Below are positions 1 to 4,794 of a stretch of DNA of 12,765 nucleotides, one piece after another. This DNA comes from Nitrospirae bacterium CG2_30_53_67 (GTDB lineage Bacteria > CG2-30-53-67). The translations under genes and the position numbers were made by a program. Numbering within the stretch: the first letter of the stretch is position 1; every line of letters starts with the position of its first letter. The notes beneath the pieces are model-generated. The model ran no database searches. It was not told the origin of the DNA and saw nothing but the letters and a program-made list of their open reading frames with translations. The stretch lies in contig MNYV01000132.1 in the NCBI GenBank assembly GCA_001873285.1, positions 1 to 12,765 on the forward strand, written 5' to 3'.

Positions 1-152
1 ACCCCTAATTCCTGCTTCCAGCGTCCCAGAACGTTGGGATGTATTCCCAAATTCCGGGCGGCCTCAGATACTTGATACCCTTGTTCCGTTACCAGCTTTA
101 CTGCTTCTTCTTTGAATTCTTTTGAATGCTTACGTCTTCTTTGCTTGCTCAT
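1..152 (-). CDS. IS3-family transposase OrfA, N-terminal part
   Basis: The reverse strand reads MSKQRRRKHSKEFKEEAVKL followed by VTEQGYQVSEAARNLGIHPN and LGRWKQELG. This is the HTH_Tnp_1 (IS3/IS911 OrfA) helix-turn-helix pattern: a basic N-terminus, the KEFK(E)EAV(K)L signature, then the recognition helix SEAARNLGI and the conserved LGRWK. OrfA binds the terminal repeats and, in this family, is joined to the DDE protein OrfB by a -1 frameshift. Only the first 50 codons are inside the window; the rest runs off the left edge. An AGGAGG ribosome site lies just upstream of the ATG at 152, so the start is well supported. Whether the element is intact cannot be judged. Confidence 0.9.
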   Translation of the reverse strand, partial: MSKQRRRKHSKEFKEEAVKLVTEQGYQVSEAARNLGIHPNVLGRWKQELG

Positions 153-200
153 GGGACACCTCCTGAGTTATTAATAATACACTCTTAAGAAAGTGTCCAG
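1..200 (-). mobile_element. IS3-family insertion sequence, right part, truncated by window edge
   Basis: The OrfA gene fragment is preceded on its own strand by a sequence beginning TGGACACTTTC at about 199, typical in position and style of an IS3-type terminal repeat, so the element probably ends at 199-200. The same end supplies a TGGACA box that, at 17 bases, precedes TATTAA and may act as the transposase promoter. The near-palindrome at 178-195 (ACACT...AGTGT) may be part of the transposase-binding end. The other end and any target duplication lie outside the window, so the boundary is an estimate. Confidence 0.65.
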
Positions 201-213
201 AAATACTCTACCA

Positions 214-238
214 CCTCACCCTCACCCCACGTGGGGGA
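214..238. repeat. GC-rich dispersed palindromic repeat (short copy)
   Basis: CCTCACCCTCACCCC followed by a perfect 12-base palindrome CCCCACGTGGGG (225-236) and GAG. The opening CCTCACCCTCACCC matches the repeat at 1791-1829, so it belongs to the same C-rich/G-rich intergenic repeat family. No coding potential is seen in 201-308. Confidence 0.55.
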
Positions 239-308
239 GATGGAACGTTTGAGAAGGGCAGACCCAGGTAAAAACCATCCAAAGTCTCCGGGATATTTGA
301 TATCTCGG

Positions 309-349
309 AACCGCCGATAGATCAGGCTGTTCTATCGGCGGTTTTTTAT
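309..349 (+). terminator. Rho-independent terminator without an upstream gene
   Basis: A perfect 12-bp stem (309-320 with 332-343, AACCGCCGATAG) closes an 11-base loop and runs straight into TTTTTT. It is a textbook intrinsic terminator on the plus strand. The minus-strand reading has no U-tract. Upstream in the window there is only the oppositely oriented insertion sequence, so the gene it once served lies left of the window or was displaced by the insertion. Confidence 0.85.
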
Positions 350-381
350 TTAAGAGCTCTCATGGTAGAAAGAAACTGCGG

Positions 382-411
382 TTGACACATTGATCCTGTT
401 CGCGTTATAAG
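382..411 (+). promoter_or_regulatory. Sigma70-type promoter for the DUF488/DUF72 pair
   Basis: A perfect -35 box TTGACA (382-387) is followed by TATAAG (406-411, spacing 18) or TTATAA (405-410, spacing 17). The expected transcription start is near 417-419, only a few bases before the ATG at 422, so the first gene would have almost no leader. It sits just after the terminator at 309-349, isolating this transcription unit. Confidence 0.75.
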
Positions 412-421
412 ATTCATCACG

Positions 422-718
422 ATGACCCGATCATTGAGCATTTTGACCCCCAATCCTGTATTGCCGGCCGCGGATGTTTTGATCTATACGATAGGTCATG
501 GGAACTGGTCTCTTGAGGATTTTCTTGCGCTTCTCAATGAATTCGGCATCCAATATCTTGTGGATGTTCGGTCACTGCCGGGTTCACGCAAGCATCCGCT
601 GTTCCATATCGTTGCATCTGGTAAACTGATGGAGCATCATCTCAGTACCTTGGCACGGAAACAAGGAGACAGTTTGGTCTATGACCTGCAGTCACAGAAA
701 CAACTTGAATTTGAATGA
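422..718 (+). CDS. DUF488 family protein with central part deleted
   Basis: The first 59 residues are a clear DUF488 N-terminus: YTIGHGNWSLEDFLALLNEF (22-41) then LVDVRSLPGSRKHP (46-59). In normal DUF488 proteins (about 150-190 residues) this is followed by a long middle section carrying the conserved Cys-His-Arg region. Here the sequence jumps directly to what resembles the family's C-terminal end, FHIVASGKLMEHHLSTLARK (61-80) and GDSLVYDLQSQKQLEFE. About 80 residues are therefore missing in frame, with the joint near base 595-607. The product is 98 residues and probably non-functional. The start at 422 has no ribosome site but lies next to the promoter start point; a TTG at 479, right before the conserved part, is the alternative. 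DUF72, a frequent neighbour of DUF488, follows after 28 bases. The molecular role of DUF488 is not established. Confidence 0.8.
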   Translation: MTRSLSILTPNPVLPAADVLIYTIGHGNWSLEDFLALLNEFGIQYLVDVRSLPGSRKHPLFHIVASGKLMEHHLSTLARKQGDSLVYDLQSQKQLEFE

Positions 719-746
719 GAAAGCAAAGTTATGAAATGGGAATAAG

Positions 747-1652
747 ATGATCCGGATCGGGACCTGTTCGTGGACGGAGAAGAGCATGATACAGAGCGGC
801 GGGTTTTATCCCGGTGAGGCCCGTTCGGCTGAAGAACGGCTCCGGTACTACGCCGGTAAGTTCAATACCGTGGAAGTGGATTCCAGCTACTATGCGATCC
901 CTTCAGTGAAGAACGTCCAACTCTGGGCGGAACGCACCCCGGAAAATTTTCTGTTCCATATCAAGGCCTATGGCGCGCTTACCGGGCATGGCATTGATCC
1001 CAAGAACCTCCCCGGAGATCTGGCGGATCTGCTCCCTGCACAGGAAAAGAACAAGCAATACATCTACATCAAGGAGCCGGACCTTCTGAGGATCGTCGCC
1101 TGGAAATTCATAGAGACCTTGACCCCCCTGATCGAGTCAGGGAAACTCGGCCTGATCGTGTTTCAGTACCCGCCCTGGTTTCGGCACACCTCTGAGAGTT
1201 TCGAGTACATTTTGACCTGTAAGGAAATGGTCAAGGGGCTCCGGCTGGCCGTGGAGTTCCGGCACGGAAGCTGGCTTGCGCCGGGGAAGGCTGAAACCAT
1301 GTTCCGTTTCCTGCAGGAGCACGGAATCACTTATATCTCAGCGGATGAGCCTCAATACGGCTCACTGGCCACGATCCCATTTCTTCCAGAGGTAACCTCG
1401 GAACTCGCTTACTTCAGACTGCATGGGAGGAACAAAGGAAACTGGCTGAAGAAAGGGATCGAAACGTCTCTTAAATACGATTACTTTTATTCCGATGATG
1501 AGTTGAGGAGCTTCATCCCCGAGATCCGGAATGCCTCCAAACGGGCCAGGCAGACATTCGTCATGTTCAACAACTGCCATGGGGCCTCTGCGTTCAAGAA
1601 TGCCTTGCGGCTCGGGGAATTGCTGAGTGAATCATCACACGGGGACGGATAG
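747..1652 (+). CDS. DUF72 (YecE-like) family protein
   Basis: A full-length (301 residues) DUF72 protein, a TIM-barrel-like family of unknown biochemical function. The family landmarks are in order: IGTCSW near the N-terminus (4-9), VEVDSSYY (42-49), FHIKAYG (70-76), QYPPWF (140-145), AVEFRHGSW (168-176), ISADEPQ (197-203), AYFRLHGRN (221-229), MFNNCHG (273-279) and NALRL (285-289). No signal peptide or membrane segment is visible, so it should be cytoplasmic. The ribosome site is weak (GGG at 738-740). It probably shares a transcript with the DUF488 remnant from the promoter at 382. Unlike its partner it appears intact. Family assignment is firm; function is not known to me. Confidence 0.93.
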   Translation: MIRIGTCSWTEKSMIQSGGFYPGEARSAEERLRYYAGKFNTVEVDSSYYAIPSVKNVQLWAERTPENFLFHIKAYGALTGHGIDPKNLPGDLADLLPAQEKNKQYIYIKEPDLLRIVAWKFIETLTPLIESGKLGLIVFQYPPWFRHTSESFEYILTCKEMVKGLRLAVEFRHGSWLAPGKAETMFRFLQEHGITYISADEPQYGSLATIPFLPEVTSELAYFRLHGRNKGNWLKKGIETSLKYDYFYSDDELRSFIPEIRNASKRARQTFVMFNNCHGASAFKNALRLGELLSESSHGDG

Positions 1653-1707
1653 GGTCCCCTCATTCCCAACAACAGAGATAGAAAATAGCTCTTCCGGTAA
1701 ATCCCCA

Positions 1708-1830
1708 TCCCCTTGCGGCCTATGGCTCGGGTCCAACTGCTCATAGAGGAGGGGGCGTGGGGGAGGGGTAACCTTAAGGGTAAAAACGATTCACCCTCAC
1801 CCTGCCCCTCTCCCATCAAGGGAGAAGGAA
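1708..1830. repeat. Pair of GC-rich dispersed repeats
   Basis: The gap 1653-1930 holds two abutting C-rich/G-rich blocks: 1712-1767 (ATCCCCTTG at one end, GGGGGAGGGG at the other) and 1791-1829 (CTCACCCTCACC, then TCTCCC-atcaa-GGGAGA). Both fold on themselves and resemble the element at 214-238 and the cloverleaf repeats at 2611-2820. They may stop transcription leaving the DUF72 gene, though no U-tract follows. No gene is seen here. Confidence 0.5.
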
Positions 1831-1865
1831 CAATTTTAGAATTTCTATATCGGGATTCGGGTCAT

Positions 1866-1895
1866 TTGACAAATCAGGGGGGATCGGGGTAAAGT
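1866..1895 (+). promoter_or_regulatory. Possible sigma70 promoter of the selenoprotein gene
   Basis: TTGACA (1866-1871) is perfect; TAAAGT (1890-1895) at 18-base spacing matches four of six -10 positions. This would give a leader of about 35 bases carrying the strong AAGGAGG site at 1924-1930. Confidence 0.4.
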
Positions 1896-1937
1896 TCGAC
1901 ATGATACGGAATAATAAATAGATAAGGAGGGATGATG

Positions 1938-2504
1938 ATGGAGAATCAGATTATCTGGAAAACCGATCTGAAAGAGGCCCTGAAGACAAGCAGGAAGGAA
2001 AACAAACCGCTTCTGATTGATTTTTTCAACCCGGGTTGAAGCGGGTGTCAGAAGATGGGTGCAGTTACGTACCCAAGTCAGGATGTGGTTGATTTTGTGA
2101 ATGCCAATTTTATCCCGCTCAAGTTCGACAGCGCCAGGGATCAGAAAAGATTTAATGAATTCAATGCCCAGTGGACACCCACGATTATTATTTATGATCA
2201 GAATCAGAAAGAGCATCACCGTACCACGGGTTATCTCTCGCCGGAAACCTTCCTGAGCGAGATGAGGCTGGGGCTTGCCAAGATGGAATATGACCTGAAG
2301 CGTTATAACGAGGCCCTTCAGGCGTACAAACAGGTCATTCAGGCCTATCCGGAGACAGCGGCTGCGCCCGAGGCACTCTATTTCTCGGGTGTATGCAACT
2401 ATATGGCCACGCACGATCCGTCGCATCTCAAGGAGACATTCACGGCATTGAAAGAAAAATATCCCAGGAGCGATTGGACGCGGAAGGCCGAGGTCTGGTC
2501 GTAA
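1938..2504 (+). CDS. Putative selenoprotein: thioredoxin-fold protein with TPR-like C-terminus
   Basis: Read through one in-frame TGA (2037-2039), this is a 188-residue protein. The N-terminal part is thioredoxin-like: helix KEALKTSRKENK, strand PLLIDFFNPG (24-33), then U34-S-G-C37-QKM, then a cis-Pro-type segment WTPTIIIYD and GYLSPETFL. Both sides of the TGA continue the same fold, and the TGA falls exactly on the first Cys of the CxxC motif, giving a UxxC redox pair. Residues from about 115 (YDLKRYNEALQAYKQVIQAY, then APEALYFSGVCNYM and LKEKYPRSDW) resemble a tetratricopeptide/BamD-type repeat region. AAGGAGG at 1924-1930 lies seven bases before ATG 1938; in-frame ATGs at 1932 and 1935 are too close to it. 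No signal peptide is seen, so a cytoplasmic thiol/selenol oxidoreductase is inferred. The alternative is a gene killed by a Cys-to-stop mutation. A standard gene caller would report only 2055-2504. Confidence 0.8.
2037..2075 (+). promoter_or_regulatory. UGA(Sec) codon with bacterial SECIS-like hairpin
   Basis: Sixteen bases after the TGA (2037-2039) a 7-bp stem forms: 2056-2062 (TGGGTGC) with 2069-2075 (GTACCCA), containing one G-U pair, around a six-base loop AGTTAC (2063-2068). Known bacterial SECIS hairpins lie inside the reading frame right after the UGA, with an apical loop roughly 16-37 bases away and a G in the first loop positions. Loop distance (23 bases) and the G at the second loop base both fit. 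This would recruit SelB with Sec-tRNA. Confidence 0.7.
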
Positions 2505-2519
2505 TTGCATTTAGGCACC

Positions 2520-2538
2520 CCCCCGGCTCTGCCGGGGG
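2520..2538. repeat. GC hairpin after the selenoprotein gene
   Basis: CCCCCGGC (2520-2527) pairs perfectly with GCCGGGGG (2531-2538) around TCT, 15 bases after the stop codon. It lacks a following U-run, so it may be an mRNA 3' end stabiliser, a weak terminator, or part of a dispersed repeat. Confidence 0.5.
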
Positions 2539-2610
2539 ACCCTTAGAGTTTGGCCATTCCGGGAGTATGCAGTTATTAATAGTCTCGAAATAGAATAGAC
2601 ATGGTTCATG

Positions 2611-2686
2611 AAATCTCCCCTTGCCACTCTTTTCCAAAGAGGGGGAGATTCCTCCCTTTGACAAAGGGAGGTTGGGAGGGATTTTC
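2611..2686. repeat. Dispersed cloverleaf-type repeat, copy A
   Basis: An outer stem (AAATCTCCC near 2611 with GGGAGGGATTTT near 2675-2686) encloses two hairpins: CTCTTT-tcc-AAAGAG and CCTCCCTTT-gac-AAAGGGAGG (2651-2671, 9 bp). The same layout, in related sequence, is found in copy B 50 bases further on. Confidence 0.65.
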
Positions 2687-2735
2687 CATATGATGTCGTT
2701 TCTATTATGAGAACCTTAATAACCGAAATGCTTTA

Positions 2736-2820
2736 CCCCTAACTCCCCCTTGCCCCCTCTTAGAATAAGAGGGGGAACCTCCCCTTGTAGTAAGGGGAGG
2801 AGAGGAGGGGTTAAGGGAGG
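2736..2820. repeat. Dispersed cloverleaf-type repeat, copy B
   Basis: Outer C-rich ACCCCTAACTCCCC and G-rich GGAGGGGTTAAGGG blocks flank two perfect hairpins: CCCCCTCTTA-gaa-TAAGAGGGGG (2753-2775, 10 bp) and CCTCCCCTT-gtagt-AAGGGGAGG (2778-2800, 9 bp). Related to copy A and to the C-rich blocks at 214 and 1708-1830. Confidence 0.65.
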
Positions 2821-2831
2821 GTGTTTTTAAC

Positions 2832-2893
2832 CGTTTGCGAATAGGCCCCTTTGAGGGGCCGGCAAACGTCAAGCCTCCGGTTTTGCCGGAGGT
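2832..2893. repeat. Two tandem hairpins
   Basis: CGTTTGC (2832-2838) and GCAAACG (2862-2868) enclose GGCCCC-tttga-GGGGCC (2844-2860). Immediately after, CCTCCGG-ttttg-CCGGAGG (2874-2892) forms a second hairpin. The piece GCGAATAGGCC (about 2838-2847) is also an inverted copy of GGCCCTATTCGT (2917-2928) in the next element, so these may be parts of one larger structure. Confidence 0.5.
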
Positions 2894-2909
2894 TGATGAC
2901 TCGTGCTGT

Positions 2910-3080
2910 CTTAGTGGCCCTATTCGTAAATACGGTGGCATTCGAGCGCCGTAGGGCTGTCGGATCAAAGTTCCGCTCCTTGCGACGTACCACAGAGGGC
3001 ACGCCTCAGTCGCGCGCCTTGATGAAACCGCCCTACGGCTCTCTCGGTGCGTCACCATATTTACGAACAGGACCACTTAG
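2910..3080. repeat. Long imperfect palindrome (MITE-like) before queD
   Basis: The left arm 2910-2955 (CTTAGTGGCCCTATTCGTAA through GCCGTAGGG) and right arm 3031-3080 (CCCTACGGC through CATATTTACGAACAGGACCA and CTTAG) are inverted copies over about 48 bases with a few mismatches and small gaps. The complementarity continues inwards (GGATCAAAG with CTTGATG, GCGAC with GTCGC), so nearly all 171 bases can fold into one hairpin. No transposase is present. Such an element is either a non-autonomous transposon relic or a structured repeat. Open frames crossing it are by-products of the palindrome. Confidence 0.65.
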
Positions 3081-3111
3081 TGTCCTGGGATAAAATCAAA
3101 AGGAGATTCAT

Positions 3112-3486
3112 GTGTACGAGCTGACGGTAACCGGACGGTTCTCGGCCGCCCATCAGTTGAGAAACTATAAAGGCAAATGCGAGAACCTGCACGGCCACAA
3201 CTGGAAGGTAGAGGCGACCGTTACGGCAGCGGACTTAAATGAGATCGGTCTGGGCATGGATTTCAAGGATATCAAGCATGCGCTTAACGATATTCTGAAT
3301 GAGTTGGATCATCTTCATTTGAATGATCTTCCCATGTTTCAAACCGAAAACCCCTCCTCCGAAGTCATCGCCCGGTGGATTTTTGAACGTCTCTCCGAAC
3401 ATTTGGACAGTAAGCGTGTGCAGGTTGCCCGGGTGACCGTCTGGGAGTCGGACGATGCCTGCGCGACCTATATTCCGGAGCCATGA
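3112..3486 (+). CDS. queD: 6-carboxy-5,6,7,8-tetrahydropterin synthase QueD
   Basis: QueD converts 7,8-dihydroneopterin triphosphate to 6-carboxytetrahydropterin, the second step to queuosine and other 7-deazaguanines. It is a cytoplasmic zinc enzyme of the PTPS fold. The 124 residues match the family's usual length. His14 (SAAHQL), His27 and His29 (NLHGH) are the zinc ligands, Cys23 in CENLHGH is the catalytic cysteine, and GLGMDFKDIK, LDHLHLND and NPSSEVIARWIFERL are family landmarks, with the conserved Glu near the C-terminus in VTVWES. The start is GTG 3112, six bases after AGGAG; the ATG overlapping it at 3110 is out of frame and meets a stop after four codons. It overlaps queC by 32 bases, so the two are translationally linked. 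Confidence 0.95.
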   Translation: MYELTVTGRFSAAHQLRNYKGKCENLHGHNWKVEATVTAADLNEIGLGMDFKDIKHALNDILNELDHLHLNDLPMFQTENPSSEVIARWIFERLSEHLDSKRVQVARVTVWESDDACATYIPEP

Positions 3487-4195
3487 GTTGGCTGCTTCCT
3501 CTCAGATCATCCTCCTCTCCGGCGGCCTGGATTCGGTGGTGAATCTCGTGATGGCCCGTGAAAAAGGGACGGTCCTTTCCTGCCTGACCTTTGATTACGG
3601 TCAGCGCTCATCCGCCCGAGAGATCACGGCCTGCCAAAGGGTTTGCGCACAGTTCTCCCTCCCGCACCGCGTGATTTCACTTCCCTGGATGCAGGAGATC
3701 GCTTCTTCTTCTCTGATTCGGGGAAGAGGGGAGGTTCCTCGCTTGAGCAGGGAGGATCTGTCCGACGCGGAAAGAACCAAGGAGACCGCCCGCTCCGTCT
3801 GGGTCGCAAACCGGAACGGGGTTTTCATCAATATCGCCGCGGCCGTTGCCGAATCCCTGGGCGCCTCTCTGATGGTGACGGGGTTCAACCGGGAGGAAGC
3901 GGAGACCTTCCCCGACAATTCAAAGGCCTTTCTAAATGCGGTCAATGCATCCCTTGCCTATTCCACCCTCAATCAGGTTCGAGTCATCAGTTATACGCCG
4001 GAGATGGATAAAACAGAGGTCGTTCTGGCCGGGCTCAAATACCATGTTCCCTTTGAAGAGATCTGGAGCTGTTACCACGGCGGTGAAAAGATGTGCGGTG
4101 CATGCGAGTCATGCCGGAGGCTGAAACGGGCTGTTTCGGGGACCGATGCGGAAGTCCGGCTGAGGGATCGCTTTTTCAGTGAGGGGGGTTCTTAA
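3455..4195 (+). CDS. queC: 7-cyano-7-deazaguanine synthase QueC
   Basis: QueC makes preQ0 from 7-carboxy-7-deazaguanine, ammonia and ATP. The ATP-pyrophosphatase P-loop SGGLDS is at 22-27, followed by LTFDYGQR, and the zinc site is Cys206, Cys214, Cys217 and Cys220 (CYHGGEKMCGACESC). VANRNGVFINIAAAVAESLG and TGFNREEAETFPDNS are also diagnostic. At 246 residues it is slightly long: homologues begin a few residues before the P-loop strand, and a TTG at 3488, two bases after the queD stop and seven after GGAG, gives a more usual N-terminus. ATG 3455 inside queD is kept because GGGAG lies about eight bases before it. QueE and later queuosine enzymes are not in the window. It ends convergently with the next gene, stop codons overlapping. 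Confidence 0.95.
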   Translation: MPARPIFRSHELAASSQIILLSGGLDSVVNLVMAREKGTVLSCLTFDYGQRSSAREITACQRVCAQFSLPHRVISLPWMQEIASSSLIRGRGEVPRLSREDLSDAERTKETARSVWVANRNGVFINIAAAVAESLGASLMVTGFNREEAETFPDNSKAFLNAVNASLAYSTLNQVRVISYTPEMDKTEVVLAGLKYHVPFEEIWSCYHGGEKMCGACESCRRLKRAVSGTDAEVRLRDRFFSEGGS

Positions 4196-4542
4196 GTTTG
4201 TTCTTCGATGGAATATCCAACCTTGATCAACTTCAGGAAGGTGCGGTCGAATTCATTGATATCGGAGGAGAGAGGAGGATCTTCATCCGCTTCCTTGTCC
4301 TCGTCGTCCTCGATCTCTTCGATATTCTGGAATGAGGGTGCGGGCTGTTCGGAGGAGGCTTCTTCTTCAGTGGTATCCGATCTGTCAAAACGAGTGAAGG
4401 CGGCGAGGAGGATGTCCACCTTATATCCTTCTTCCTCGATCTGGTTGAGCGCCTCCTGGATCAAGTCATTATCAATATAGGCCTGGTTGATGGCCCATAT
4501 CAGATGTTCAGCAAGGACCTTAATGCGATGATCTCGATCCAT
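4192..4542 (-). CDS. Hypothetical acidic protein, 116 residues
   Basis: I do not recognise this family. The start ATG 4542 follows a good GAGGAGAGG site by seven bases; a longer frame begins at 4602 but would start inside the promoter. Residues 1-52 look like a compact helical domain (HRIKVLAEHLIWAINQAYID, EALNQIEEEGYKVDILLAAF). Residues 56-92 are a low-complexity acidic linker rich in Glu and Asp (EEIEDDEDKEADED). A short tail, DINEFDRTFLKLIKVGYS (94-111), is again amphipathic. There is no signal peptide or membrane segment. The layout, small helical domain, acidic linker and terminal helix, would suit a protein-binding adaptor, but that is only inference. It is divergent from valS with its own promoter and convergent with queC. 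Confidence 0.75.
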   Translation of the reverse strand: MDRDHRIKVLAEHLIWAINQAYIDNDLIQEALNQIEEEGYKVDILLAAFTRFDRSDTTEEEASSEQPAPSFQNIEEIEDDEDKEADEDPPLSSDINEFDRTFLKLIKVGYSIEEQT

Positions 4543-4573
4543 GTTTATGCCTCTCCTCAGATGTTTTCGCCAT

Positions 4574-4602
4574 CTTCTATCTAAAATCAAGGGCTTTGTC
4601 AA
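4574..4602 (-). promoter_or_regulatory. Promoter of the acidic hypothetical gene
   Basis: On the minus strand TTGACA (4602-4597) and TAGAAG (4579-4574) are separated by 17 bases and precede the ribosome site of the 4542 start. The -35 is perfect, the -10 matches four of six. Confidence 0.5.
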
Positions 4603-4693
4603 GCTTTTTTGTTATTTTTTTTTGACTTTTCGCATCATGCCGGAACCGGCCGGACCGTGAGCGGACAACGCCCTTGGCAGGTTTTCGTAAACC

Positions 4694-4722
4694 TTGACAC
4701 CATCTTGTCATACAGGTATAGT
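4694..4722 (+). promoter_or_regulatory. Strong sigma70 promoter of valS
   Basis: TTGACA (4694-4699), 17 bases, TATAGT (4717-4722): one mismatch from consensus at optimal spacing. Expected start near 4729, giving a leader of about 65 bases. No leader peptide or T-box-like structure is seen. Confidence 0.85.
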
Positions 4723-4794
4723 ACCGTCACTTATTTGAAAAACCTTTTGAAGAAAAAGAATCTGAAATAGCATGGATAGATAAGGATAAGATCT

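Noticed and set aside
1845-2510. 221-codon open frame on the minus strand over the putative selenoprotein
   Set aside because: It has no recognisable domain or ribosome site and is antisense to the thioredoxin-like frame. A gene finder might prefer it only because the real gene is split by the TGA.
2705-3093. Open frames of 60-123 codons on both strands in the queD upstream region
   Set aside because: They run through palindromic repeats, so both strands look similar and open; compositions are unlike proteins and no family is recognised.
2832-3111. A preQ1 riboswitch before queD
   Set aside because: The hairpins are large and repeat-like; I find no preQ1-type short C-rich loop followed by an A-rich tail near the ribosome site.
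4208-4480. Serine-rich 90-codon frame on the plus strand after queC
   Set aside because: It is the complement of the acidic linker of the minus-strand gene and has no ribosome site.
4723-4794. T-box or attenuator in the valS leader
   Set aside because: The leader is about 65 bases without stable hairpins, a T-box sequence or a Val-rich leader peptide.
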